From contig JAFNIQ010000013.1 of NCBI GenBank assembly GCA_017601395.1, forward strand, positions 1 through 36,251: a stretch of DNA of 36,251 nucleotides, in the 5' to 3' direction. The DNA is from Candidatus Brockarchaeota archaeon. Lineage in GTDB: Archaea; Thermoproteota; EX4484-205; JAAOZP01. Shown here piece by piece: positions 7,932-15,740 of this stretch. How positions within the stretch are numbered: the stretch's first letter is position 1; each line of letters opens with the position of its first letter. Under the pieces are notes generated by a model. That model did no database searches, was not told the origin of the DNA, and saw only the letters and a list, made by a program, of their open reading frames with translations. The translations under genes were made by a program, and so were the position numbers.

Positions 7932-10520
7932 ATGAAGAGGATATTTGCAGTCGTCCTGATTCTGCTGACGTTAAGCGTTCTTATCCCTTTTTTCAGCGTT
8001 AAAGCCGGTTGGAGCGGCAGAACTATTTGGATTAGGGCTGACGGCACGGTTGAGCCCGGGGATGCACCGGTTAGGAGGGAGGGAGATACTTATTTTCTGA
8101 CCGGTGATGTTGAGGCTTCTGCAGACGGGATTGTTGTCCAGAAGGATAATGTGGTTATAGATGGTGGGAACCATCTGCTTAAGGGGATGGTTGGCGGATA
8201 TGATGGAGTATATTTGGATGGTAGAAGCGGCGTGACGGTTAGGAACCTTAGGATTCAGTGGTTTCAAATAGGCTTCTCCCTCTGGAATTCTAACGGTAAC
8301 GAGCTGAATGGAAACATCGTGGAAAACAGTGAAATCGGTATTTACCTTGATAACTCTTCTAACAATAGAGTGTTTGGAAATAGGCTCTCTGGCTGCGGCC
8401 TGTATGTTTGGGATTCCTATGGCAATGTCGTTACGGATAATACTGTAAACGGCCAGCCGCTGGTATATTTAGAGGGAGAGTCTAGCAAGAGGATTAGTGA
8501 CGCTGGGCAGGTGGTTCTAGTGAAATGCGGCAACATTGTGGTTGAGAACCTTAACGTCTTCAACGCGACCATAGGGGTTGAACTGTTCAAGACTGACAAT
8601 AGTGTAGTTAGGAATAGTAGGATACGGAATAGTGTTGAGTATGGCATCAGCATCTGTAGTTCCTCAGGGAACGAGTTGGAGGGAAACATTGTGGAGAACA
8701 GCGGGGCCGGTATTTCACTCTGGAATTCTTCGAATAATAAGGTAACAGGCAACATCGTGGAGAATGCTTCGGACGGTGTTTACCTTGCCAGTTCTTCCAA
8801 TAGGAATCAGTTAACCGAGAACAGGTTTGTTAATTGCGGTCTGCGCGTCTCGGATTCCTATGATAATATTGTTGCGGACAACACTGTGAACAATAAGGCT
8901 CTGATATATCTCGAGGGCGAGTCTGGAAGAATAATTAGGGATGCTGGCCAAGTAATACTTGTGAAATGCAGTAGCATCGTAGTTGAGAACCTTAACGTCT
9001 TCAACGCGACCATAGGGGTTGAACTGTTTAAGACAAACAATAGTGTCGTGAAGAACAACAATATAGGGAGCATGGCTCGGGCAGGCGTTTACATCTACAA
9101 GTCCATGGGCAACAGGATGGTTGGGAACAACGCGGAGAAAAACGGTTATGGCATATATCTTAGAGATTCCTTTAACAACGAGGTTGCTGAAAACATTTTG
9201 GAGAACAATGCTGTTGGTATTGTGCTAACAAGTTCTTCTGAAAACAACATTACCGGAAACGATGTTAAGAATAATACGCGTGCGATCTATCTTTCAAGTT
9301 CATCTAGCAACAAGTTGGCTGGAAACATTGTAAGGAACAGTATAGCGCTGGGCATCTTTCTCATCTCCTCATCGAGCAACAAGATTTTTGAAAACATTGT
9401 TGAAAACAATATGCACGGCATCTACCTTGACAGGTCTTCGACAAATAATGAGGTTTCCGGAAACATTCTGGTGGGCAATGGGCGCGGCATTTTTCTCAGG
9501 GGGTCTTCTTCAAACAACAAGTTTTACCGTAACGATTTCGTCAGCAATAAACTGCAGATTGACAGCTATAAGTGTGTGAACACTTGGGATGACGGGTCTA
9601 AGGGGAATTATTGGAGCGATTACACGGGCGTGGATTCCGACAAGGACGGGGTTGGCGATATCCCTTACGTTATTGACGAGAACAATAAGGATAACTTCCC
9701 CTCTATGAAGCCCTATTTTTCTTTATTCATCGTCAACGTATCAACCCCATACGGAATAGCAAAGGGCTCGGGAAGGTACAAGGGAGGCTCGGTTGCAACA
9801 GTTTCAATATCCCAAGTCGTCATCGACCATGGCAACGGTACTAGGAGGGTCTTTAAAGGCTGGTTTGAAGACAGTTCTTTGATAAGCGTAGAGCAGAGTT
9901 TCTCGATAACGGTTGATAAGTCCAGGGTTATTTTTGCAGAATGGGGGAAGGAATACGAGGTTGAAGCCTATAGCGACTGGGGGACTGTAACCGGCTCAGA
10001 ATGGTATGGAGCTGGAGAAACAGCGACCATTTCAATAGGTCAAACTCTTATTGACCATGGAAACGGGACGAGAAGAGTATTTAAAGGCTGGTTTGAGGAT
10101 GGTTCTCTAGCTGGCAGCGAGCAGGTTCTTAAGGTGACTGTTAACGAGCCGAAAAGAATAGTTGTGAGATGGGATACTGAGTATGAGGTCACAGTGTCCA
10201 GCGAGACGGGAAGCGTGGCTGGTTCAGGATGGTACGCAGTTGGAGAAACAGCGACAGTTTCAATATCTCTGACTCAGACGGGGAAGGATTTCCTCGCCAA
10301 CCATGTTTTCGAAGGATGGAGGATTGATGGAAACATTGTTTCAACTTCACCGACCTACTCCTTCATCGTAGAAAAGCCCGTCAAGCTGGTTGCAAGCTGG
10401 AGGACTGAGATAAGTATTGTGGCTGTTGGCTTAATAGCAGGAGTTCCACTGATAGTTGTCTTGCTAGCCGTCCTAATGTTGAGAAGAAGGCGTGCAGCAC
10501 TACCTCCACGCCACCCATGA
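7932..10520 (+). CDS. Secreted NosD-type right-handed beta-helix protein with stalk repeats and TM anchor
   Basis: An 862-residue surface protein. In order: signal peptide (about 1-25, ending 'FFSVKA'); NosD/periplasmic copper-binding-type parallel beta-helix repeats (about 55-555, many 'N.v.gN.i.nn..GIyl..Ss.N' turns); the Asp-rich 'GNYWSDYTGVDSDKDGVGD' end motif common to this family (about 555-585). Three stalk repeats of about 75 residues follow (about 598-672, 673-748, 749-826), each with 'G.v.GSgwY..Get.ti' and 'vFkGW' motifs. The end is a transmembrane helix (about 828-850) and a short Arg/Pro-rich cytoplasmic tail. Such beta-helices usually bind or degrade polysaccharide; no catalytic residues could be assigned. 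The stalk and anchor match the broken gene at 715-2271. Two helix blocks are internal duplications (see the repeat entry). Confidence 0.85.
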   Translation: MKRIFAVVLILLTLSVLIPFFSVKAGWSGRTIWIRADGTVEPGDAPVRREGDTYFLTGDVEASADGIVVQKDNVVIDGGNHLLKGMVGGYDGVYLDGRSGVTVRNLRIQWFQIGFSLWNSNGNELNGNIVENSEIGIYLDNSSNNRVFGNRLSGCGLYVWDSYGNVVTDNTVNGQPLVYLEGESSKRISDAGQVVLVKCGNIVVENLNVFNATIGVELFKTDNSVVRNSRIRNSVEYGISICSSSGNELEGNIVENSGAGISLWNSSNNKVTGNIVENASDGVYLASSSNRNQLTENRFVNCGLRVSDSYDNIVADNTVNNKALIYLEGESGRIIRDAGQVILVKCSSIVVENLNVFNATIGVELFKTNNSVVKNNNIGSMARAGVYIYKSMGNRMVGNNAEKNGYGIYLRDSFNNEVAENILENNAVGIVLTSSSENNITGNDVKNNTRAIYLSSSSSNKLAGNIVRNSIALGIFLISSSSNKIFENIVENNMHGIYLDRSSTNNEVSGNILVGNGRGIFLRGSSSNNKFYRNDFVSNKLQIDSYKCVNTWDDGSKGNYWSDYTGVDSDKDGVGDIPYVIDENNKDNFPSMKPYFSLFIVNVSTPYGIAKGSGRYKGGSVATVSISQVVIDHGNGTRRVFKGWFEDSSLISVEQSFSITVDKSRVIFAEWGKEYEVEAYSDWGTVTGSEWYGAGETATISIGQTLIDHGNGTRRVFKGWFEDGSLAGSEQVLKVTVNEPKRIVVRWDTEYEVTVSSETGSVAGSGWYAVGETATVSISLTQTGKDFLANHVFEGWRIDGNIVSTSPTYSFIVEKPVKLVASWRTEISIVAVGLIAGVPLIVVLLAVLMLRRRRAALPPRHP
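8541..9028 (+). repeat. Exact 47-bp direct repeat inside the NosD-like gene (8541-8587 and 8982-9028)
   Basis: The two 47-base segments are identical and encode 'VENLNVFNATIGVELF'. The surrounding about 145-residue blocks are similar but diverged, so an older block duplication seems to have been kept locally identical by recent conversion, or is under strong constraint. Confidence 0.8.
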
Positions 10521-10597
10521 CTTGAAGACGTTTAAAAGCCTATCTATCTGTTTCCAGAAGATGTTTGAAAACGAGGCTTGTTAGAGGCTTCCCGCAA

Positions 10598-10612
10598 CGT
10601 TTTTTAAAAACC
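10598..10612 (+). promoter_or_regulatory. TATA-like box upstream of the UroD-type gene
   Basis: ACGTTTTTTAAAAACC-type A/T run centred about 40 bases before the ATG at 10647. It leaves room for a short leader with a GAGG ribosome site. Sequence match only. Confidence 0.4.
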
Positions 10613-10646
10613 TTAAGAAGCCTAGAGGAAGAGGTTGGGGAAACAT

Positions 10647-11867
10647 ATGGCTTGCAGCGGAATACCCCGCGAGGATAAAGAGGTTCTTCGAGAGCTTGGA
10701 AGACAGATAGTTGAAATCGCAGCCTCACCCCTTAACGAGGAGTATTTTGAACTTCAGAGAAGAGCAATTAATCTGGAGATGGTGAAGCCTCCGATCTATG
10801 TTTACGAGATTCCTTGGCATGAGATGAATGTTGACGATGAGCTAACGCTGAAAACTAGGCACCCGTTATGCAAGAGATATGAGGAGAGACTTAGACGTTT
10901 GATCTACAAGTGGAGGCACGGCTTAGGGGTGCTGGTGGACGATCCCCGTTTCACCAGCAGTCTGAGTCTAGAATCGGTTGTCGAGCAGCCGCTTCAGGAT
11001 TATGTTACCGACACTGGTATAGGTATTCGTGTCAAGGAGGATATTGTTAGGACTGATGAGAAGAACCCTGTGGTTTCCCACCGCTATCACGTCCAAATCA
11101 TGTCTGAAGAAGATATTGAAAAGATAAGAATGCCTCAAGTGTTTTTCGACGCGGAGAAGGCTGAGGAGGATTTCGAGAGGCTTTGCGAGATTTTCGACGG
11201 GGTTCTGCCTGTTGAGAAGCGCGGGGTCAGCGCCTTCTGGTTCACCCCCTGGGACGAGATCGTTATGCTGACCGGGGTTAAGGAGATCCTGATAGACATG
11301 TATCGCAGGCCAGCATATGTGCATAGGCTTGTTGAAAGAATGGTTGAGGCTTGGCTTCACAGGCTTGACCACTATGAGAAGCTCGGATTGCTGCGTGACT
11401 CTCCCATGAGGCTTTGGGGAGTTGGAGCAGCCCAAGCCTTCTCAGCCGTGTCCCCGGCTATGCATGAAGAGTTCGCGTTGAAGCATGAGAAGCGCTGGTA
11501 TGAGAAATGGGGGTTGAACTACTACGGGTGCTGCGAGCCGCTCCACAATAAGGTTGAAGTATTGAGGAGGAATATTCCCAGGCTGCGAAGGATCTCGATG
11601 AGCCCGTTCATCGATTTCGACAAGGCTGTTGAAAACGTGAGGGGTGACTTCATATTCGCCTGGAAGCCTAATCCCGCTGTACTGGCTGAATCAACCTGGC
11701 AGCCTGAGGCGGTTCGCCGGGATCTGGAGGAGAAGCTTAGCAAAGCCAAGATGTTTAACTGCGTGGTGGAGATCCATATGAAGGATATCAGCACTGTTAG
11801 ATATCAGCCTCAACGCCTCTGGGACTGGGCGAGAATAGCCTCTGAGGCTGTGGAGAAATATTTTTGA
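10647..11867 (+). CDS. Uroporphyrinogen decarboxylase-type (UroD-fold) methyltransferase-like protein
   Basis: About 406 residues, with the C-terminal two thirds matching the UroD fold shared by uroporphyrinogen decarboxylase and the MtaA/MtbA/CmuA corrinoid methyltransferases. Recognisable pieces are 'VSAFWFTPWDEIVMLTG', 'YGCCEPLHNKVEVL' (Cys-Cys about 295-296) and a late 'CVVEIHMKDIST'. MtaA/MtbA enzymes bind zinc with His-x-Cys and a later Cys. Here the first site reads Gly-Cys-Cys, so the metal set is altered. It is also longer than MtaA (about 340 residues) because of an N-terminal extension. Start: ATG at 10647, 6 bases after a GAGG/GGGG stretch, preferred over the TTG at 10635, which abuts that stretch. 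The next gene, an MttB-family methyltransferase on the same strand, suggests a shared methyl-transfer pathway, probably demethylation of a small quaternary or tertiary amine. Confidence 0.8.
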   Translation: MACSGIPREDKEVLRELGRQIVEIAASPLNEEYFELQRRAINLEMVKPPIYVYEIPWHEMNVDDELTLKTRHPLCKRYEERLRRLIYKWRHGLGVLVDDPRFTSSLSLESVVEQPLQDYVTDTGIGIRVKEDIVRTDEKNPVVSHRYHVQIMSEEDIEKIRMPQVFFDAEKAEEDFERLCEIFDGVLPVEKRGVSAFWFTPWDEIVMLTGVKEILIDMYRRPAYVHRLVERMVEAWLHRLDHYEKLGLLRDSPMRLWGVGAAQAFSAVSPAMHEEFALKHEKRWYEKWGLNYYGCCEPLHNKVEVLRRNIPRLRRISMSPFIDFDKAVENVRGDFIFAWKPNPAVLAESTWQPEAVRRDLEEKLSKAKMFNCVVEIHMKDISTVRYQPQRLWDWARIASEAVEKYF

Positions 11868-11878
11868 GCATGCTTAAA

Positions 11879-11947
11879 ATTTAACATTGGAGGAAAAAGT
11901 CTGCTTCATTTAAAAAGGCATATAAGTATTGATATTGAATGTTAAAT
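11879..11947 (+). promoter_or_regulatory. mttB-like promoter: TATA box flanked by a 10-bp inverted repeat
   Basis: ATTTAACATT (11879-11888) and AATGTTAAAT (11938-11947) are perfect inverted copies lying either side of a TATA-like GCATATAAGT (11918-11927). The second arm covers the expected transcription start about 16 bases before the GTG at 11964. This arrangement could be an operator pair bound by a dimeric regulator, or chance in an A/T-rich gap. Confidence 0.45.
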
Positions 11948-11963
11948 CGGCGGTGGAGAAAGA

Positions 11964-13412
11964 GTGAGGCTCGCTTTTAACAGGAGGCTGGAGCTGCTTC
12001 CCAGAGAAGGTGTTGAAGCAATAAAGGAGAACGCGCTGAAAATACTGGAAGAGGTTGGTTTCGCGTACAGACATAAAGGTGCTCTCAAGATGCTTGAAGA
12101 GCATGGGGCGATTGTAGACTATAGTAGGGAGGTTGCAAAGCTTCCCAGAGGACTTGTCCTAGATTGTCTTAAAAAGGCTCCTAAGCAGTATATTGTTGAG
12201 CCTCCGCAGGGTGATGCTGTATGCTTTGGAGACGGGAGCATAAAGGCCACTATGGGGTTGGAGATTCAACTCGTAGATTATGGTAAGATGGAGCGTCGCC
12301 CAGGCAGGACTGAAGACTGCGTGAAATCCATAACCGTCGGCAACGAGCTTGGAAACGTGGGTGTTGTATCCCCTTTCGTCGTGCCCAGCGACGTGCCCGT
12401 GAGGATGGCGGATGTGAGGGAGCATAGGCTCCTCTTCACATATTCGCGTAAACCGTTTTACGCCTGGATATATTCAGTTGAATCCTGCAAGTATATTCTG
12501 GACATGGCTAAGGCTGTGGCTGGGGGAGAGGATGAGCTTAGGAGAAAGAAGATAGTCGGCTATGGAGCTGAGCCTACGAGCCCGCTTCAGCTTTCGCGTC
12601 ACGCTATAGAGATTCTGATGGAGATGGCTGAGTATGGGCTTCCCATAAGCGCGTCAGGCTCCATGAGCCTCCTGGGAGGTACTGCGCCTGTGACAATAGC
12701 TGGCGCGTTAAGCCTGCATGCAGCCGAGGTTCTGGCAGGCATAGTTTTAGTCAATCTCATCAATCCAGACTCTCCCGTTGGCTTCTCAACGTCAATACAC
12801 GTTTTAGACCAGAGGACTGCCATATGCTCCTTCGGAGCACCCGAGAACACGTTAGCATCCCTAGCTGGAATCCAGGTGGCTAGGGAGCTTGGTTTAAGCT
12901 GCTTCGCCAATGTGGCCCTGACTGATTCAAACACTCCAGACTTTCAAGCCGGCTTTGAGAAGGCGGCGAGTAGTGCTCTGGTATTGGCAGCGGGGGCGGA
13001 GGGCATAGGTCAACAGGGGATAGTTGGAGCAGATCAAGGCGCGAGCCTTGAACAGCTTGTAATCGACAACGAGTGGTTCAACTATGTTAACCGTATACTT
13101 AAAGGGTTTGAAGTAAACCAGGAGACTTTAGCGCTTGAAGTAATAAAAAGAATCGGGGTGGGAGGCAGCTTCCTGAAGGAGCAGCATACTTTGAGGAAAA
13201 TGCGGGAGGAACTTTGGTATCCGAGCCTTTTCAACAGGGATGACTGGATAGGATGGGAGAAGAAAGGATGTCTAGACCTGCTTAAGAGATCACGGGCTGT
13301 CTTAGAAAGGATTATTAGAGAGCATTATCCTCCGGAGCCGGTTATTGACGAGCAGGTTATCAACCGGCTTTCAGAGATAGAAGCGAAGGCAGCCAAGGAT
13401 TTAGCAGGATAA
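11964..13412 (+). CDS. MttB-superfamily (trimethylamine methyltransferase-like) protein without pyrrolysine
   Basis: A 482-residue TIM-barrel methyltransferase of the MttB family, which moves a methyl group from a methylated amine to a corrinoid protein. The family's C-terminal block is clear: 'DFQAGFEKAASSALVLAAGAE' region, 'GIVGADQGASLEQLVIDNEW' and 'GGSFLKEQHTLRKMREELW' (about 400-418). There is no in-frame TAG, so it is not a pyrrolysine enzyme; it belongs with glycine-betaine-type and uncharacterised MttB homologues. The start is GTG with a GGTGGAG ribosome site 5-6 bases upstream. The adjacent UroD-type gene could supply the second methyl-transfer step. No corrinoid protein gene is in the window, so it must be encoded elsewhere if the pathway is complete. 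Substrate unknown. Confidence 0.85.
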   Translation: MRLAFNRRLELLPREGVEAIKENALKILEEVGFAYRHKGALKMLEEHGAIVDYSREVAKLPRGLVLDCLKKAPKQYIVEPPQGDAVCFGDGSIKATMGLEIQLVDYGKMERRPGRTEDCVKSITVGNELGNVGVVSPFVVPSDVPVRMADVREHRLLFTYSRKPFYAWIYSVESCKYILDMAKAVAGGEDELRRKKIVGYGAEPTSPLQLSRHAIEILMEMAEYGLPISASGSMSLLGGTAPVTIAGALSLHAAEVLAGIVLVNLINPDSPVGFSTSIHVLDQRTAICSFGAPENTLASLAGIQVARELGLSCFANVALTDSNTPDFQAGFEKAASSALVLAAGAEGIGQQGIVGADQGASLEQLVIDNEWFNYVNRILKGFEVNQETLALEVIKRIGVGGSFLKEQHTLRKMREELWYPSLFNRDDWIGWEKKGCLDLLKRSRAVLERIIREHYPPEPVIDEQVINRLSEIEAKAAKDLAG

Positions 13413-13417
13413 AGCCT

Positions 13418-13432
13418 TCTTTAGTTCTTTTA
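13418..13432 (+). terminator. T-rich run after the MttB-family gene
   Basis: TTCTTTAGTTCTTTT directly follows the stop codon; T-rich tracts of this kind often end archaeal transcripts. Weak, composition-based call. Confidence 0.35.
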
Positions 13433-13523
13433 ACAGCACTTGCTATTCAGACTCCCTTGATAAGAGCCACGCTAGCTGACCACTATGCGTCACACCGTCT
13501 GGACAGGGAAGGTTAATCTCGAT

Positions 13524-13540
13524 AAAGCTTTAAAAGCTTT
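13524..13540 (+). promoter_or_regulatory. TATA-like box in a near-symmetric AAAGCTTTAAAAGCTTT element upstream of the MscS-like gene
   Basis: The central TTTAAAA works as a TATA box about 45-50 bases before the TTG at 13581. The element is a 17-base repeat-palindrome. Confidence 0.45.
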
Positions 13541-13580
13541 AAGGATGTTATTTGCGCTACTGCTTAAGGTGTGTTGAGCC

Positions 13581-14588
13581 TTGACGCTTCCCGACGAAGG
13601 TATTCGAGAAAGAGCTGTTGAAAGAAAGATTCCGAGTCTTCGCGCCGGATGGTTTAAGACGGTCTTCTACATCGTTATACTTGGAGTCTCCCTATCGATT
13701 GTCGACATGATGTTTGGCTGGACCACCGTCGAGACCATCCCGCCGTACTTGCAGCATTTAAGTGGAATAATACTGCTCGTAAACCCGTATGTCCAGTATA
13801 TTCAAGCCATACTTATTTTCTGCTTAGGCTATCTTATCGTGAATGCTCTCAGCGGAGTCATGTATACGTATATGAGAAGATTTACGGACCATCCTACTGC
13901 CGCGACTGTCCGTACGTTGACTAGGATCGCTGGCCTCGCCGTCTTGCTCTCGCTCATAGCGTCAGTGTTCAACGCTAATCCTGCAGCCGCCCTAACCGTC
14001 GGCTCGTTCGGAGGACTCGTCGTAGGCTTCGCGACTCAGACCATATTGTCCAACGTGGTTGCAGGAGTCTTCCTATTGCTTTCCAGGCCCTATACTTTCG
14101 GGGATACGATAACCGTCGCCGGTCAGACCGGGGTTGTCAAGGAGATTAGGCTGATGCACCTCGTGTTAGAATCCACGGACGGCACTAGGGAGATACTTAT
14201 ACCTAGCGGGACCGTTGTAACACAGATTATTCATAAGATGAAGCCTCCCATGCAGGTTAAACCCGTTAAAACCGTGTTGAAACTGGAGACACCCCCGGCT
14301 AGGGTTAAAATAGGCTCGCCACTCGTGTTCAGGGGCAGGCTTCTGGAGGCTGAAACCGGGAAGCCAATTGCCAACGCTAAAATAATGATAATGGAGAGGG
14401 ATGTTGGAAGGGATGACTTGCTTGCTTCTGGTACGACAGGCGAGGATGGAGGCTTCGCCATTGAGTGGAAGGCTAGGAAGACTGATTTGGCTTCTGATAC
14501 TGCTGAGGTCTACGCGAAGTTCGACGGGGACGAGCAGTATCAGCGTTCTAGAAGCGAGCTATTCGTCGTAAAGATAGAGAGGAGGTGA
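13581..14588 (+). CDS. MscS-type mechanosensitive channel fused to an Ig-like domain
   Basis: 335 residues. Hydrophobic helices at about 25-48, 56-90 and 108-133 lead into the MscS pore helix and beta domain ('VGSFGGLVVGFATQTILSN', about 138-156, then 'LLSRPYTFGDTITVAGQTG' and 'LIPSGTVVTQIIHK', to about 215). The usual C-terminal alpha/beta vestibule domain is absent. In its place residues about 225-335 form an Ig/CNA-B-like beta sandwich ('RLLEAETGKPIANAKIMIME', 'TTGEDGGFAIEWKA', 'AKFDGDEQYQRSRS'), a type normally seen in secreted proteins. In MscS the C-terminus is cytoplasmic, so this placement is odd. Start TTG at 13581; a good GGAGG for the next gene overlaps its end. It probably releases osmolytes under membrane tension; the Ig-like part may replace the vestibule as a filter or assembly domain. 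Confidence 0.82.
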   Translation: MTLPDEGIRERAVERKIPSLRAGWFKTVFYIVILGVSLSIVDMMFGWTTVETIPPYLQHLSGIILLVNPYVQYIQAILIFCLGYLIVNALSGVMYTYMRRFTDHPTAATVRTLTRIAGLAVLLSLIASVFNANPAAALTVGSFGGLVVGFATQTILSNVVAGVFLLLSRPYTFGDTITVAGQTGVVKEIRLMHLVLESTDGTREILIPSGTVVTQIIHKMKPPMQVKPVKTVLKLETPPARVKIGSPLVFRGRLLEAETGKPIANAKIMIMERDVGRDDLLASGTTGEDGGFAIEWKARKTDLASDTAEVYAKFDGDEQYQRSRSELFVVKIERR

Positions 14589-14597
14589 GGATGCAGA

Positions 14598-14765
14598 TTG
14601 AGTACTGGGGGTAAAACTGTTAAGAATAGGCCTGTTTGCTTCAAGTGTGGTGCAGAGATGGTTTCGTTCACCTTCATCGAATATCCTTTGAGCGACAAGC
14701 TGCTTACGATAGTGTTCTGCAAGGAATGCGGCGCGGTTCAAGGCATAGTCGCTAAAGAGAAATAA
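14598..14765 (+). CDS. Small zinc-ribbon protein
   Basis: A 55-residue protein starting with TTG, preceded by a strong GGAGGTGAGG ribosome site 7 bases upstream that overlaps the stop of the MscS-like gene. Two Cys pairs, 'CFKCG' (about residues 14-18) and 'CKECG' (about 41-45), make a zinc ribbon; the ending is 'GAVQGIVAKEK'. It was missed by simple ORF length criteria. Ten bases separate it from the MscS gene, so the two are probably co-transcribed and translated together. No partner is evident; it could be a regulator or a small nucleic-acid-binding protein. Confidence 0.72.
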   Translation: MSTGGKTVKNRPVCFKCGAEMVSFTFIEYPLSDKLLTIVFCKECGAVQGIVAKEK

Positions 14766-14790
14766 GTTTCTCACCAACACTAAGCTACAA

Positions 14791-14800
14791 GATTTATATG
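14791..14800 (+). promoter_or_regulatory. TATA-like box setting the creatininase start
   Basis: GATTTATATG lies immediately in front of, and overlaps, an ATG at 14798. Transcription about 26 bases downstream would begin at the ATG at 14822, which is therefore the better start (leaderless). Confidence 0.6.
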
Positions 14801-14821
14801 CTTGACAAAAGGATTAACCTT

Positions 14822-15586
14822 ATGGTTGCCTGGAATCTTCAGGAGTCTACGCTTAAGGATGTTAAGGAGTCAAGGTTTGAGGTTGCTGTCCTACCGGTTG
14901 GCTCAACCGAGCCTCATGGCCTCCACTTGCCTTATGGGATGGATTACTATCAGGCTAAGGCTGTTGCCGAGAAGGCTTGCGAGAAAGCTGTGGAGATGGG
15001 CGCTAAGGTGGTCATGCTCCCTGCCATACCCTACGGTTCGAACAGGAACTCGCTCGGCTTCCCGATGACGATAAGCCTCGACCAGTCGACGCTGAACATG
15101 GTTGTCAGAGATATTGTGGACTCGCTCGAGCACCACGGGGTTAGGAAGCTGGTGATTCTGAACGGCCACGGTGGCAACGATTTCACACCCCTGATGCGGG
15201 ACCTCTACGGCAGGACTGGGGTTTTCATCGTGACGGTCGACTGGTGGAAGACCGTTGAAGACGTTAGGAGCATTATTATAGAGGAGCCTGGGGAACATGC
15301 TGACGAGTTTGAGACGAGCATAGGGCTTGCCCTTTTCCCGCATCTCGTGCACATGGAGGATGCAGAGGAGGGCTTTGTGAACACTCCCAAGGTTAAGTCT
15401 CTAACCTATCCCTGGGCTAGGTTTACCAGACCCTGGAATTTTTTAACCATGAATTCCGGCTTCGGAAACCCGTTGAAATCCTCCAAGGAGAAGGGAGAGA
15501 AAATCCTGGAGAAGGCTGTAGAGAGGATTGCCCATCTTATTAAGGAGCTCTCTGACCCTGAGGTTAGCGAGGGTTTCCCCTACTAG
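14822..15586 (+). CDS. Creatininase-family metal-dependent amidohydrolase
   Basis: 254 residues from the ATG at 14822, which fits the TATA box; an ATG at 14798 would add eight residues but lies in the promoter. Family metal ligands are present: Glu30 and His32 in 'GSTEPHGLHLP', Asp41 in 'GMDYY', His116 in 'NGHGGND' and Glu162 in 'GEHADEFETS'. The family contains creatinine amidohydrolase, the FAPy deformylase ArfB of archaeal flavin synthesis, and peptide-processing relatives such as MftE; the sequence does not decide between them. It follows the zinc-ribbon gene by 56 bases but has its own promoter. A cytoplasmic cyclic-amide or formamide hydrolase role is the safe statement. Confidence 0.85.
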   Translation: MVAWNLQESTLKDVKESRFEVAVLPVGSTEPHGLHLPYGMDYYQAKAVAEKACEKAVEMGAKVVMLPAIPYGSNRNSLGFPMTISLDQSTLNMVVRDIVDSLEHHGVRKLVILNGHGGNDFTPLMRDLYGRTGVFIVTVDWWKTVEDVRSIIIEEPGEHADEFETSIGLALFPHLVHMEDAEEGFVNTPKVKSLTYPWARFTRPWNFLTMNSGFGNPLKSSKEKGEKILEKAVERIAHLIKELSDPEVSEGFPY

Positions 15587-15702
15587 TGTTCTCGACAAAC
15601 CCTTTGCGAAGCCGGCTTGACTTTTCAGACTTGCCCGCTTAATGGGTAACGCTATCCTTAAGAGCCTGCGCGGGTTTCCGGTGGAAGGAGAATTAACCAG
15701 CA

Positions 15703-15713
15703 ATTTTTATATA
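15703..15713 (+). promoter_or_regulatory. TATA-like box of the LSm gene
   Basis: ATTTTTATATA is centred about 26 bases before position 15734, placing transcription start just ahead of a TTG at 15741. An ORF start at 15642 would lie upstream of the promoter and is rejected. Confidence 0.6.
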
Positions 15714-15740
15714 GGGAGCAGTATGCTGTTTTTTCTGGAG

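Noticed and set aside
10968-11435. 155-codon minus-strand open frame
   Set aside because: It lies wholly antisense to the well-supported UroD-type gene and has no motif; it reflects codon bias.
11964-13412. Pyrrolysine-containing MttB
   Set aside because: The frame has no internal TAG codon, so it is not the pyrrolysine trimethylamine methyltransferase.
14903-15352. 149-codon minus-strand open frame
   Set aside because: It is antisense to the creatininase gene, whose metal-site motifs are complete.
15642-15740. N-terminal extension of the LSm gene to 15642
   Set aside because: It would lie upstream of the TATA box and adds a non-Sm sequence; the TTG at 15741 gives a standard LSm size.
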